A DNA stretch of 64,000 bases from Echinicola salinicaeni (GTDB taxonomy: Bacteria > Bacteroidota > Bacteroidia > Cytophagales > Cyclobacteriaceae), in contig NZ_JACODZ010000001.1 of assembly GCF_014280965.1 (NCBI RefSeq), forward strand, positions 682,001 through 746,000, in the 5' to 3' direction. Of the stretch, positions 26,197 to 35,673 are shown one piece after another. Made by a program: the position numbers and the translations under genes. The notes beneath the pieces are model-generated. The model was not told the DNA's origin, ran no database searches, and saw only the letters and a program-made list of their open reading frames with translations. How positions within the stretch are numbered: position 1 is the first letter of the stretch; each line of letters starts with the position of its first letter.

Positions 26197-27135
26197 GCTA
26201 ACCTTAGCGGTGTAATCTTGTTTTATTATTCGTCTTATTCCTTCTAGATAGGAAGTGGGTTTGAAAAAGAAGAGTTCTTCAAATTTTTTACTGTCAAATA
26301 TATACGGCTGCTCGTATTGATAGAGCATTTCATTTAGCTCTTTCATAAATGGAACAAAGATTTCTGAGATATTGAAAATCCATTTAGGGATTATCTGGTA
26401 ATTTGGGCTTACAGCCATTTCTTTTGCCACCATATGTATCCACTCTTTTCCTGAGGGTGGATTTGACGCAGTGGGTAGGTGCCAGACTTGATTAAAAGCA
26501 TCCGGTGTATTGCCTAAAAGCGCTGTTGCTTTTCCAGCGTCTGGGGTGTAAGTAAAAGAATGGGGACTGTGACTGTTTCCTAGCCACTTGGCAGTTTTGC
26601 CTTTGGAGAGGGGCTTGAAAACCATCTCAGTAATAATACTTTTTAAGGGGGTTGATGGTCCATAGAAGTCTGCAGACCTAGCTATCAGTGCATTTAGTTT
26701 TTTCTTTGCTGTTGCTTCCATTAGCATGTCTGCAATCTGTGCCCTGACTTTTCCTTTTCTACTTATGGGGAGTATAGGGGTAGATTCCGTCATGTGTCCC
26801 ATGTGGTGGGCGTCGTACATGTATACATTATCAAAAAATACGAGTTTAATATTTTGCTCGGAACAGACCTTCAAAACATTATTCATGACTTTTGGCCAAG
26901 CTTCCTGCCAAACCCTGCTTTTATAAGGAAAACCAATGGTTAAGTAAGCAATAGATGAGCCGTTCAAAGCATTTTGAGTTTGTTCCAAATCTAAAAGATT
27001 GGCAGGGAAAAGTTCATCATCGGAGTTGATCACTTTGGGCTGTCTACTCACCAAGCGGATTTTACTGGTATAGGTCCTGAGTTCCTGTGCCAATAAATTT
27101 CCGATTATTCCTCCTGATCCAAGTATAGTTTGCAT
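26173..27135 (-). CDS. NAD(P)-dependent epimerase/dehydratase-like protein (extended SDR/NmrA type)
   Basis: 320 residues. Rossmann N-terminus with the nucleotide loop LGSGGIIGNLLAQEL, followed by IRLVSRQP and AYLTIGFPYKS. A short VYMYDAHHMG segment stands where the SDR tyrosine would be, but the canonical YxxxK is not clear, so catalysis is uncertain. The later FYGPSTPLKSIITEMVF and SFTYTPDAGKATALLG match extended SDR sugar-epimerase relatives. Probably cytoplasmic. No operon partner; the substrate is unknown. Confidence 0.78.
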   Translation of the reverse strand: MQTILGSGGIIGNLLAQELRTYTSKIRLVSRQPKVINSDDELFPANLLDLEQTQNALNGSSIAYLTIGFPYKSRVWQEAWPKVMNNVLKVCSEQNIKLVFFDNVYMYDAHHMGHMTESTPILPISRKGKVRAQIADMLMEATAKKKLNALIARSADFYGPSTPLKSIITEMVFKPLSKGKTAKWLGNSHSPHSFTYTPDAGKATALLGNTPDAFNQVWHLPTASNPPSGKEWIHMVAKEMAVSPNYQIIPKWIFNISEIFVPFMKELNEMLYQYEQPYIFDSKKFEELFFFKPTSYLEGIRRIIKQDYTAKVSQKDDLLY

Positions 27136-27733
27136 AGGCGGTGAGTTTTAAAGCGATGATTACTCAATATACTTTAAATATGCCAAGATTCTTTAAGAGG
27201 GCTATAAAAATATAAAATTGGTGAGGAAGAGAATACCCTGGTTTTGTTAATTAGGTGAATTTTGCTTGTAAAATACAGGTATGAAAGACTTATATCGCGG
27301 AACAACTTGCATGTGATATGTTTTACTTGTTTTAAGCATAATTTATCGGGTTTTGATTGGTTTGTTTCAAGAGGAAAAGCGTGTATTGTTTAATGTTTTT
27401 CTTTAATAAGTTCTACAAACTAGTGAGTAAAAACTACCCAATTAAATAAATGAATTATAGGATAATGGTAATGAAATATGTCGATTGAATATTAGTTGCG
27501 TTGGGTTTGTCTATTAATGAGAAATATTAAAAGTTGTCTTTTATGCTTTGGGAGTTAGATCAAAGGTGGATAACAAGTAAAATTTTAGGTTATTGATTTA
27601 TTAATATTGTTTATTGGTTTACAAATTATCACCATTTGTTTTAAGATTCTTTTAAATATATAAAAATGTATTTTAAATTATTTTTTATGTAGTTTGAATT
27701 ATGTAAATTCAGTTGTAATAAACTCAACTAAAG
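27136..27733. other. 600-base AT-rich intergenic region
   Basis: Between the divergent epimerase-like gene and the lipoprotein at 27734. No open frame or stable hairpin recognised. The last 30 bases include TTCAGTTGTAAT (27708-27719), a motif shared with the fasciclin leader. Confidence 0.5.
27708..27729 (+). promoter_or_regulatory. Leader motif TTCAGTTGTAAT with short inverted repeat
   Basis: AGTTG (27711-27715) and CAACT (27725-27729) form a short inverted repeat ending five bases before the ATG. The first 12 bases are identical to 4017-4028 in the fasciclin gene leader, also just before a lipoprotein start codon. Confidence 0.4.
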
Positions 27734-28339
27734 ATGGAAAATTTTTATACTGCTAAGATCCTAAACAAGGTTTGGGGTTTAGCTTTGCTCACATTGATTA
27801 CTGCATTTACAGCTTGTAATGAAGTGGATTCTGATGATACCGTTCCTTCTACAGGGAAAGATAAATGCTATAGTCCAGAAAGTTCTTGGGCTATAGGATT
27901 AAGGTTTAATTCTGATGGTGAACGAGTCAAATATATTGAAGTACCGGCATTTGATGTAAATAATGTTAGTGGTGCTGAAATTAAATGGGTGTATTTAGAA
28001 TCGTCAGTTAAAAACAAATACATTGGAGCCGTAAAAGTTAATGAGTTACTGGATGGAGAAATACCAGATGGAGCCATGCCTGGAGATTTTATCAAACTTC
28101 GCATTAGGATAGACGTTGATGAGTGGACATATGTGCCAGATATTACAAATATTAAAATTGGAGGGTTTGATCTAGCACCCTCTGAGGATCCTTTACCAGA
28201 GGCGTTAGATACACATACAGGAACGGCAACACAAAAGACTGGAGAAGATGAATGGGAGTATTATGAAGTAGTCCTTTCTAGATATCCTTATTATTCAGTT
28301 TTAGTGGAATCTCAATTTGAGGTTCCATGCTTAGAATAG
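27734..28339 (+). CDS. Lipoprotein of unknown function
   Basis: 201 residues. Signal peptide ending in the lipobox AFTAC (Cys at about residue 28), followed by an acidic NEVDSDD linker typical of surface lipoproteins in Bacteroidota. The mature domain is beta-rich (SSWAIGLRFNSDGERVKYIE ... VILRIRIDV-like strands, FKLRIRIDVDEWTYVP) and ends with a Cys. No catalytic motif or named domain recognised. Monocistronic, with a long AT-rich leader and terminator at 28411-28440. Confidence 0.75.
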   Translation: MENFYTAKILNKVWGLALLTLITAFTACNEVDSDDTVPSTGKDKCYSPESSWAIGLRFNSDGERVKYIEVPAFDVNNVSGAEIKWVYLESSVKNKYIGAVKVNELLDGEIPDGAMPGDFIKLRIRIDVDEWTYVPDITNIKIGGFDLAPSEDPLPEALDTHTGTATQKTGEDEWEYYEVVLSRYPYYSVLVESQFEVPCLE

Positions 28340-28407
28340 AAAAATATTTTTTTCTCCGTCTTAGTGAGGTATCCAGTTGAATTTCGGCTGGGTAGAGTTT
28401 TATGCAA

Positions 28408-28446
28408 GAAAAAGGCTATTCTATATTTAGAATAGCCTTTCTTTAT
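28408..28446. terminator. Bidirectional terminator between lipoprotein and accC
   Basis: AAAGGCTATTCT (28411-28422) pairs perfectly with AGAATAGCCTTT (28429-28440), A-run before and T-rich after; ends the leftward acc operon and the rightward lipoprotein gene. Confidence 0.95.
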
Positions 28447-28461
28447 TTCAAGTTAAGTTCT

Positions 28462-29811
28462 TTAACCTTTAATTACTGAAAAATCAAAGGTCTCCAGGAA
28501 CTTGGTGGTGAAGTTACCTGCCTTGAATTCTTCATCATCCAACAGGGCAAGGTGGAAAGGAATTGTAGTCTTGATACCGTCGATCACAAATTCTTCCAAT
28601 GCTCTTTTCATTCTTACAATAACCTCTTCTCTTGACTGGCCGCTAACGATGAGCTTGGCAATCATGGAATCGTAATTTGGTGGGATGATATATCCAGCGT
28701 AAACGTGGCTGTCCACCCTTACTCCTCTACCACCTGGAAGGTGAAGGTTGTTGATTTTTCCTGGGCTAGGACGGAATCCATTGGCTGGATCTTCAGCATT
28801 GATTCGGCATTCCATGGCATATAACTTCGGGTAGTAGTTTTGGCCAGAGATAGGTATGCCTGCGGCAACTTTGATTTGTTCTTTGATTAGGTCAAAATCA
28901 GTAACCTCTTCAGTAATTGGATGTTCTACCTGAATCCTGGTATTCATCTCCATAAAGTAGAAATTTCTGTGCTTATCAACCAAAAATTCAATTGTACCTG
29001 CACCTTCATATCCAATGGCTTCTGCGCCTTTGATGGCTGCATTACCCATGGCTTCACGAAGTTCATCCGTGATAAAAGGAGAAGGTGTTTCCTCAACTAA
29101 TTTTTGGTGTCTTCTTTGTATTGAACAATCTCTCTCGGAAAGATGGCAAGCTTTGCCTTTGCTATCTCCTACAACCTGAATTTCAATATGGCGAGGTTCT
29201 TCTACAAATTTTTCCAAATAAAGTCCGTCATTGCCAAAGGCAGCTCCTGATTCCTGACGGGCATCATCCCATGCTTTTTTGAACCCACTTTCCTCATGGA
29301 CAATTCTCATTCCTCGTCCACCACCGCCAGCGGTTGCTTTTAGAATAACCGGGTAACCCATTTCTCCGGCAATCTTGATGCCTTGTTCCATGGTTTCCAA
29401 AAGACCTTCAGAACCAGGTATCGTGGGTACACCAGCTTCTTTCATGGTGGCTTTAGCAGTAGCTTTGTCCCCCATTTTGTCAATCATATCCGAGCTAGCA
29501 CCGATAAACTTGATGTTGTACTCTTCACAGATTTTAGAAAATTCTGCATTTTCGGATAAGAACCCATATCCTGGGTGAATGGCGTCAGCGTTGGTGATTT
29601 CTGCTGCAGCAATGATTCTTGGTATATTCAGGTAAGATTCCCTACTTGGAGCCGCTCCGATACACACGGCTTCGTCAGCAAACCTAACATGCAGACTGTC
29701 TTTGTCAGCAATGGAGTAAACCGCAACAGTCTTGATTCCCATTTCCTTGCAGGTACGGATAATCCTTAGGGCGATTTCTCCTCTATTAGCAATTAGTATT
29801 TTATTAAACAC
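28462..29811 (-). CDS. accC: Acetyl-CoA carboxylase biotin carboxylase subunit AccC
   Basis: 449 residues. ATP-dependent carboxylation of the biotin on AccB, first half-reaction of malonyl-CoA formation. Seen: N-terminus [32 protein letters not shown], the ATP-grasp glycine loop [23 protein letters not shown], the catalytic [34 protein letters not shown] and the C-terminal [11 protein letters not shown]. Length is normal. It follows accB by 30 bases and closes the operon before a strong terminator. The carboxyltransferase subunits are not beside it. Confidence 0.97.
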   Translation of the reverse strand: MFNKILIANRGEIALRIIRTCKEMGIKTVAVYSIADKDSLHVRFADEAVCIGAAPSRESYLNIPRIIAAAEITNADAIHPGYGFLSENAEFSKICEEYNIKFIGASSDMIDKMGDKATAKATMKEAGVPTIPGSEGLLETMEQGIKIAGEMGYPVILKATAGGGGRGMRIVHEESGFKKAWDDARQESGAAFGNDGLYLEKFVEEPRHIEIQVVGDSKGKACHLSERDCSIQRRHQKLVEETPSPFITDELREAMGNAAIKGAEAIGYEGAGTIEFLVDKHRNFYFMEMNTRIQVEHPITEEVTDFDLIKEQIKVAAGIPISGQNYYPKLYAMECRINAEDPANGFRPSPGKINNLHLPGGRGVRVDSHVYAGYIIPPNYDSMIAKLIVSGQSREEVIVRMKRALEEFVIDGIKTTIPFHLALLDDEEFKAGNFTTKFLETFDFSVIKG

Positions 29812-29841
29812 GATTGATATCTAGTTTGTATAAAAAAAGAA

Positions 29842-30312
29842 TTATCCAGCTGGATCTACCAAGAAAAGAGGTTGGTCGTATTCCACAGGAGAAGCGTTGT
29901 CTACCAATATTTTAACGATTTTACCAGAAACTTCTGATTCGATCTCATTGAATAGTTTCATGGCTTCAATGATGCAGACCGCTTGTCCTTGCTTCACGCT
30001 GTCACCAACGGAAACAAATGGGTCAGAATCTGGGTTAGGTGTAGTGTAAAAAGTACCGATCATTGGGGACTTGATCTCTACATAATTAGCATTGTCTGCT
30101 GGCGCAGGAGCACTTTCCGCTGCCGGTGTTGCAGCAGGGGCTGGAGCTGGAGTGGCAGGCGCAGCTGCCGCTTGTTCTACAACTTTTACAGGCTGAGCTT
30201 CTGGAGCATTCTTTTTGATTGATAACTTAAACTCGTCAGTTTCGATTTTTACCTCGGCTAAGCCCGAATTGGAAATAAAATCTATTAGTTCTTGGATTTC
30301 TTTCGCTTTCAT
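29842..30312 (-). CDS. accB: Biotin carboxyl carrier protein AccB
   Basis: 156 residues. N-terminal helix-strand region ([20 protein letters not shown]), an Ala/Pro-rich flexible linker (about 40-72) and the C-terminal biotinyl domain with the modified lysine K119 in [14 protein letters not shown]. Carries carboxybiotin between AccC, encoded next, and the carboxyltransferase. Gap to efp upstream is 95 bases, small enough for cotranscription or an internal promoter. Confidence 0.97.
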   Translation of the reverse strand: MKAKEIQELIDFISNSGLAEVKIETDEFKLSIKKNAPEAQPVKVVEQAAAAPATPAPAPAATPAAESAPAPADNANYVEIKSPMIGTFYTTPNPDSDPFVSVGDSVKQGQAVCIIEAMKLFNEIESEVSGKIVKILVDNASPVEYDQPLFLVDPAG

Positions 30313-30407
30313 AATTTTTAGTTTTCTAAAACTCTAATATACATAGAGTTATTAATGGCCAATTAAAAACGCTAAGATACTTGTTAATAAAGTAAGTATC
30401 TTAAAAA

Positions 30408-30971
30408 TTATTTTACTCTTTCAGAATAGGATCCGTCCCTGGTATCCACTTTTATAAGGGTATCTTGATCTACAAATAAAGGCACCATTACCGTAGCACC
30501 AGTTTCCACGGTAGCAGGTTTTAGTGCATTTGTAGCGGTATCTCCTTTGATTCCAGGTTCAGTATAAGTGATCATTAACTCGACAAATGGAGGTAGTTCC
30601 ACACCTAGAGGGGTTTCTGTTTCATCATGGATCAAAATATCAACCAACTGCCCTTCTTTCATTAGGTCAGCTCTTTCTATTAATTTTTCCTGAATAGGAA
30701 TTTGTTCAAAAGTAGTGGTGTCCATGAAGTGATGCCCCATGTCATCTGCATACAAAAACTGGTGTTGCCTTCTTTCTACCCTTGCTGTAGTAATTTTCTC
30801 TCCAGCATTAAAGGTCTTGTCGAGTACCTTTCCGGTAGTTAGGCTTTTCAATTTGGTCCTGACAAAAGCAGCACCTTTACCAGGTTTTACGTGCTGAAAT
30901 TCTACAATGGAATAGATGTCATTGTTGAATTCCATGCAAAGACCATTTTTGAAATCTGCAGTACTAGCCAT
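30408..30971 (-). CDS. efp: Translation elongation factor P
   Basis: 187 residues, three beta-barrel domains. Binds the ribosome between P and E sites and relieves stalling at proline runs. The tip loop of domain I reads [16 protein letters not shown], placing K32 where EF-P carries its modified residue in other bacteria; no modification enzyme is encoded in the window. Domain III closes with [13 protein letters not shown], a standard EF-P ending. It lies 27 bases after fabH and ahead of accB, a gene order common in Bacteroidota. Confidence 0.97.
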   Translation of the reverse strand: MASTADFKNGLCMEFNNDIYSIVEFQHVKPGKGAAFVRTKLKSLTTGKVLDKTFNAGEKITTARVERRQHQFLYADDMGHHFMDTTTFEQIPIQEKLIERADLMKEGQLVDILIHDETETPLGVELPPFVELMITYTEPGIKGDTATNALKPATVETGATVMVPLFVDQDTLIKVDTRDGSYSERVK

Positions 30972-30998
30972 TTTGATTGTTTGATTTGTTAAATATAA

Positions 30999-31997
30999 TT
31001 ATTTAGGATCGTAGCCCCACTTTAGGTACACTGAGCCCCATGTAAATCCTCCCCCAAAGGCGGCAAGGATCAAGTTGTCACCCTTCTTAAGTTTGGATTC
31101 ATAATCCCATAAACAGAGTGGAATGGTTCCGGCTGTAGTGTTTCCGTAATTTTCTATATTGATCATTACCTTTTCAGGCCCCACGTTCATTCTGTTGGCT
31201 GTGGCGTCGATGATTCTTTTGTTTGCCTGGTGAGGTACTAACCAAGCTATATCATCTCCCTTAAGATTGTTTTTCTCCATAATCTCAGCACTCACTTCAG
31301 CCATGTTTGTAACCGCAAATTTAAATACGGTAGAGCCTTCTTGGTAAGCGTAATGCTGCTTGGCCTTTACAGATTCAATGCTGGCTGGTATTTGACTTCC
31401 TCCTGCTTTAATATGCAAGAAAGGAGCTCCAGATCCATCTGAGTGGTGAATAGAGTCCATAACCCCAAGTTCTTCTGTAGTGGGCTCTAAAAGAACTGCT
31501 CCGCCACCATCTCCAAAGATGATACAGGTGGTTCTGTCCTCATAATTTACAATGGAAGACATTTTATCAGCGCCTACCACAATGACTTTTTTGTGCATGC
31601 CAGTTTCGATGAACTGACTCCCCATTGTAAGTGCATATAGAAATCCAGAACAGGCTGCAGAAATATCAAAACTGTAACTGTTTTTTGCTCCTACCTTGTC
31701 TGCAATAAGGTTTGCACAGGACGGGAAGGGCATATCAGGTGTTACAGTGGCACAGATGATCAAGTCAATGTCCTCGGGGTTGGTGTTGGTTTTTTCCAAC
31801 AAACCTTTGACTGCATTGGCGCCAATTACCGAAGTGCCTTGATTTTCTCCCTTAAGGATTCTTCTTTCTTTAATGCCGGTTCTGCTGGTGATCCATTCAT
31901 CACTGGTCTCCACCATTGTTTCCAGCTCTTTATTGGTGAGGATATAGTCAGGAACCCATCCATTCACTCCGGTTATAACAGCTCTAGTTTTTTCCAT
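30999..31997 (-). CDS. fabH: 3-oxoacyl-ACP synthase III FabH
   Basis: 332 residues. Starts fatty acid chains by condensing acyl-CoA with malonyl-ACP. Catalytic triad: C116 in [14 protein letters not shown]256 in [10 protein letters not shown] and N286 in [14 protein letters not shown]. The N-terminus [17 protein letters not shown] is the family signature. Branched-chain primers are usual in this phylum and would fit the E1 enzyme at 19452. The 307-base gap to rpmF contains rpmF's terminator, so fabH should start its own transcript with efp, accB and accC. Confidence 0.96.
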   Translation of the reverse strand: MEKTRAVITGVNGWVPDYILTNKELETMVETSDEWITSRTGIKERRILKGENQGTSVIGANAVKGLLEKTNTNPEDIDLIICATVTPDMPFPSCANLIADKVGAKNSYSFDISAACSGFLYALTMGSQFIETGMHKKVIVVGADKMSSIVNYEDRTTCIIFGDGGGAVLLEPTTEELGVMDSIHHSDGSGAPFLHIKAGGSQIPASIESVKAKQHYAYQEGSTVFKFAVTNMAEVSAEIMEKNNLKGDDIAWLVPHQANKRIIDATANRMNVGPEKVMINIENYGNTTAGTIPLCLWDYESKLKKGDNLILAAFGGGFTWGSVYLKWGYDPK

Positions 31998-32304
31998 TTA
32001 ATTTATATTTTGGCAAATGCCTTTCCGCATGGCGTGGATAATGTTGGCAGTTGCTCTTTGGATATTCCTTTTGTGACAGGATTTTGCTTTGCTGATGTCA
32101 CAAATTAAATTAGGCTTCCAAAATTATTTAAAATGTGCCTTACCACCAAGTAATTTTACAAGTAGAATCCTAAAAGCCATGTTTTTAAAGCAAGTGTTTA
32201 AAATAACTGCGGTTGACGCATAAAAAAATCCATTTAGGACCACGCCCAAATGGATTTAGTTTTTTGTAATTAGCGTATTCGCAACTTACTAAAATGTTTT
32301 TAGC
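31998..32304. other. Intergenic region with rpmF terminator and fabH leader
   Basis: About 307 bases. Holds the terminator at 32226-32257 and presumably the fabH promoter on the minus strand, though no clear CAAAnnTA match is seen. plsX, which often stands between rpmF and fabH in bacteria, is absent here. Confidence 0.5.
32222..32264 (-). terminator. Terminator after rpmF
   Basis: AAATCCATTT (32226-32235) pairs with AAATGGATTT (32248-32257), with GG/CC extending the stem. On the minus strand a seven-T run follows. Confidence 0.85.
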
Positions 32305-32496
32305 TTATGCAAGCACTTCTTTCTCAATGATCACCTGTCCTTTGTAGTAAAGTTTACCGTCTAGCCAGTAAGCTCTGTGAGGAAGGTGGTATTCGCCAGT
32401 TGTAGGGCATTGAGCCAAACCAGGAGCGGTCAACTTGTAATGCGTTCTTCTCTTGTCTCTTCTGGTTTTCGAAATTTTTCGTTTAGGATGTGCCAT
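32305..32496 (-). CDS. rpmF: 50S ribosomal protein L32
   Basis: 63 residues. Typical start [22 protein letters not shown] of L32. The usual zinc cysteine pairs are incomplete: only one Cys ([18 protein letters not shown]) is present, i.e. a zinc-free (C-minus) form as in many Bacteroidota. It follows DUF177 by 18 bases, the widely conserved yceD-rpmF pair, and is ended by a strong terminator. Confidence 0.96.
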   Translation of the reverse strand: MAHPKRKISKTRRDKRRTHYKLTAPGLAQCPTTGEYHLPHRAYWLDGKLYYKGQVIIEKEVLA

Positions 32497-32514
32497 CTCT
32501 ATACAATTTTTAGA

Positions 32515-33078
32515 TTAATCTTTTTTCTTAATACTTTTTAATGCTTCCCATCTGGGATCTATTGGGTCATCAGTTTTTTCAGGTTGAGCAGCTTTGTCTG
32601 TCTCTTCCTCTTCATCCTCTGACCAATATACAAACTCGCCTGGGCCATCTATTTCATCTTCATCGTCCCTGTAGTCAGGGTGAAGTTTCTTAGCGGGCAA
32701 AGCAAGAATAATAAACTCATAAATCAATTGTGCAACATTGATACTTGGAGTGTCTCTTGTGATCATGAATATGTCTTCATTGATCTCTTTCTCCTCAAGA
32801 CCGTATTTGTAGATGATTTTCTGCTCAGCTTCAAGTGTTTGGTTGAATTTTTCCAAACTTCTATCGCAGACCAGTTCTACCGTTCCTTCTATCTTATATA
32901 TTGCCTCAATTAAGTTTGCTTCCTTATTAAGCAAAACCGTGACTTTTAAGTCACCTTTTTCCACCATTTCATTATCCTTGAAATGGGAGAAGAAATCATC
33001 GTTTATATCGAAGGTAAATTCATGTTTTCCTTCATTTAATTTGATGATCTCGATATCAAAAGCTCTCCAGAATTTCAC
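32515..33078 (-). CDS. DUF177 (YceD) family protein
   Basis: 187 residues, acidic. DUF177 members lie before rpmF in most bacteria and are linked to 23S rRNA maturation and ribosome assembly. Seen: the central TVELVCDRSLEKFNQTLEAE (the family's C-D-R-C-like position), then a highly acidic C-terminal part (DDEDEIDGPGEFVYWSEDEEEE) and the final RWEALKSIKKKD, which matches the family's closing P-R-W-x-x-L. Gap to pdxA is 78 bases, and it likely shares its transcript. Confidence 0.9.
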   Translation of the reverse strand: MKFWRAFDIEIIKLNEGKHEFTFDINDDFFSHFKDNEMVEKGDLKVTVLLNKEANLIEAIYKIEGTVELVCDRSLEKFNQTLEAEQKIIYKYGLEEKEINEDIFMITRDTPSINVAQLIYEFIILALPAKKLHPDYRDDEDEIDGPGEFVYWSEDEEEETDKAAQPEKTDDPIDPRWEALKSIKKKD

Positions 33079-33156
33079 TATTCCTCCTGCTAATTTAAGA
33101 CCGCAAATTTAGTGAACTATTTTAGAAATATAAAATCTGTCACTAATTTATTTTTT

Positions 33157-34176
33157 TTACTCTTCTTCCCAATCTTCTTTTTGGGAGATTATATCCATGG
33201 CTGTATAGATGGCAGCACGCATAGAACCTTCATCAGCAACGTTTTTTCCAGCAATATTATACGCTGTTCCATGATCAGGTGATGTCCTGATAACAGGCAA
33301 TCCCGCAGTAAAGTTTACCCCAGACTCGAAAGCCAATGTTTTGAAAGGAACTAGGCCTTGGTCATGGTACATGGCCAGGATTCCATCGAATTTCATTTGG
33401 TGCATCATACCAAAGAATCCATCAGCAGCATAAGGGCCAAAGATCATGTGACCCTGATCTTTGAATTCACGGATCGCAGGCTTGATGACTTCTTCTTCTT
33501 CTTTGCCCAAAAGTCCGTCCTCACCTGCGTGAGGGTTAAGGCCCAGTACGGCAATTTTTGGTTTTTGTATGCCAAAGTCCTCTTTTAGGGACTTCAACAT
33601 TATTTTTAATTTCTGATTGATTTTTTTGCCGGTTACATTATTGGCGACCTCAGCCAAAGGGACATGTCCGGATACCAGGCCTACTCGCATATCTTCTGCC
33701 ACCATGAACATCATACTTTCCTTGGCATCAAAGGCATTGGTCAAGTATTCTGTATGTCCTACAAAATTCAATTCTTCGGAATTGATGTTGTTTTTATTTA
33801 GCGGGGCCGTAACGATACCGTTGATTTTTTCTGCCTTGATGTCTTCTATGGCTTTGTCCAAAGCAGCTAGAGCCATTTTTCCCGATTCTTGGGTCTCTAC
33901 GCCAGGCATTACCTCTGGACAGTTTTCAGTTACATTAATGACATTGATCTTTTTGGGGTGGATCTCATCGATGTTTCGGATTTGCATGAAATTGAAATCC
34001 TCCATTTTGAGCAATTTTCTGTAAAAAGTAATTGCTTTCCCGTGAGCATAAATAACAGGAGTAATTTGCTTTAAAACCCTGTTGTCCATTAGTGCCTTCA
34101 TGGTTACTTCAGCACCAATGCCATTGATGTCGCCTATAGTAATGCCAATAATGGGTTTATTTTGTTTCTGATTCAT
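33157..34176 (-). CDS. pdxA: 4-hydroxythreonine-4-phosphate dehydrogenase PdxA
   Basis: 339 residues. NAD-dependent oxidation of 4-phosphohydroxy-threonine in the DXP-dependent route to pyridoxal phosphate. Seen: IGITIGDINGIGAEV at the N-terminus, NFVGHTEYLTNAF with the metal-binding His, LGLNPHAGEDGLLGKEE, and the metal-binding His of YHDQGLVPFK followed by RTSPDHGTAYNIAGK. It lies 6 bases after the M17 peptidase gene and upstream of DUF177-rpmF, forming one leftward transcript. Confidence 0.96.
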   Translation of the reverse strand: MNQKQNKPIIGITIGDINGIGAEVTMKALMDNRVLKQITPVIYAHGKAITFYRKLLKMEDFNFMQIRNIDEIHPKKINVINVTENCPEVMPGVETQESGKMALAALDKAIEDIKAEKINGIVTAPLNKNNINSEELNFVGHTEYLTNAFDAKESMMFMVAEDMRVGLVSGHVPLAEVANNVTGKKINQKLKIMLKSLKEDFGIQKPKIAVLGLNPHAGEDGLLGKEEEEVIKPAIREFKDQGHMIFGPYAADGFFGMMHQMKFDGILAMYHDQGLVPFKTLAFESGVNFTAGLPVIRTSPDHGTAYNIAGKNVADEGSMRAAIYTAMDIISQKEDWEEE

Positions 34177-34182
34177 GAGTGA

Positions 34183-35619
34183 TCAATTAGAAATGTTTTT
34201 TAAAAACTGGGTGATTAACCTCACGCCAAATCCAGTTCCACCGCTTGTCTTATAGTCCTCTCCTGATTTGATGTATGCAGGTCCTGCTATATCAATATGG
34301 ATCCAATTATAATCAATAAAGTGCTCAAGGAATTTACCTGCAGTAATCGCACCAGCTGTCGGGCCGCCCAAGTTAGTGATGTCTGCGATTGAAGACTTCA
34401 GTTGGTCTCCATATTCTTCCCATAAGGGAAATTCTACTAATCGCTCAAATACTTCCTGTCCGGCAATTTTAAGGAAGCTTTTTTCCTCATCATAGGCTTT
34501 GCCCATCATTACAGCCCCTTCTTTGCCCAGTGCTCCAGCTGCCGATCCTGTTAAGGTAGCAAGGTCAATGACCAATTTAGGATCGTACTTTTTAGCGTAA
34601 ATCAAGGCGTCCGCCAAGATTAACCGTCCTTCAGCATCAGTGTTAAGAATTTCTACAGTTTTTCCATTGGCAAAGGTAATGATATCTCCTGGAGTTACGG
34701 CATTAAAACCTGGTCTATTATCAGTTGCAGGAATCAATCCTATTACTTCCATGGGTAACTTTAATTGGGCCACGGCACAAAGCGCTCCAATTACTGATGC
34801 AGCGCCAGCCATATCGGCTTTCATGAAGTCCATGGAGTTAGTAGTAGGTTTTAAGCTTAAGCCACCAGTGTCATAAACTACTCCCTTGCCTACGAGAACA
34901 ATGGGTTTTTTGAATTTTCTACCCGTTTTCGGTTTGTAATGCAAAATGGAAAACGTTGGAGGTATTTCACTGCCTGCGTTTACCGCAATAAGGCCTGCCA
35001 TCTTCAAGGCGTTGATTTGAGACCTGTCCAAAACTTCCGTATCAAAGCCGTATTTTTCTCCCAGTCGTTTAATTTCCTCACCTAATTTGAGTGCATTTAG
35101 ATAAATTACTGGTTCATTGATCAAATCCCGGGCTTCAAAAGTTCCTTTAATGGTTTGCAGCTGTTCTTCGAAATTAATGTCCTCAGCAATGGGAGAATGG
35201 ATTTCCAAGGTGTTGGAATGCGTTTTTTTATTGCTTTTGTATTTGTCAAATTGATAGGATGCCAAGAAGAGTCCCTCGGTAAAAGCCAAGAATAATTTTT
35301 CTGATTTTCCTAAATAAAACACCTTTCTGAGGTCATTTTCTTTAAGAAAAGCCCAACCCTTTGCACCGCATTTTCTGGCAAATTCTAATTTGTAGGCAGC
35401 TTCATTATGTGTCTTTGGCCTGATAAATAGTAGATTGTATTTATCGTCCGCAAAATTTAATGCTTGTTTTTTATTTAGAAAAAGCTGTTTTTTTATATAG
35501 CTTATCTTATCATCAGCCAAAGGGAGATTTTGTATTTCGTCTTCTTGGGAGATAAAAATAACTCCTGATTCTGAAAGAAGATTTTTTGGAGAGTCTAATA
35601 ATCTTATGGCGGTTAGCAT
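34183..35619 (-). CDS. M17 family leucyl aminopeptidase
   Basis: 478 residues, cytoplasmic. Two-metal exopeptidase that trims N-terminal residues of peptides. The catalytic domain shows LVGKGVVYDTGGLSLKPT (metal and catalytic Lys; most relatives read KGITFDSGG), MKADMAGAASVIGAL, ATDNRPGFNAVTPGD and the signature NTDAEGRLILADAL with metal ligands and catalytic Arg. The N-terminal domain (1-165) is poorly conserved, as usual. It diverges from rsmA across 54 bases and leads the pdxA-rpmF transcript. Confidence 0.93.
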   Translation of the reverse strand: MLTAIRLLDSPKNLLSESGVIFISQEDEIQNLPLADDKISYIKKQLFLNKKQALNFADDKYNLLFIRPKTHNEAAYKLEFARKCGAKGWAFLKENDLRKVFYLGKSEKLFLAFTEGLFLASYQFDKYKSNKKTHSNTLEIHSPIAEDINFEEQLQTIKGTFEARDLINEPVIYLNALKLGEEIKRLGEKYGFDTEVLDRSQINALKMAGLIAVNAGSEIPPTFSILHYKPKTGRKFKKPIVLVGKGVVYDTGGLSLKPTTNSMDFMKADMAGAASVIGALCAVAQLKLPMEVIGLIPATDNRPGFNAVTPGDIITFANGKTVEILNTDAEGRLILADALIYAKKYDPKLVIDLATLTGSAAGALGKEGAVMMGKAYDEEKSFLKIAGQEVFERLVEFPLWEEYGDQLKSSIADITNLGGPTAGAITAGKFLEHFIDYNWIHIDIAGPAYIKSGEDYKTSGGTGFGVRLITQFLKNISN

Positions 35620-35673
35620 ATATTGTTTTAATTTTGGTTGGCAATTTAGTATAATTTTATCAGAGAACTAAAG

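Noticed and set aside
27136-27733. A small RNA or riboswitch in the 600-base gap
   Set aside because: Only AT-rich DNA without a stable hairpin or terminator was found; nothing beyond the leader motif is supported.
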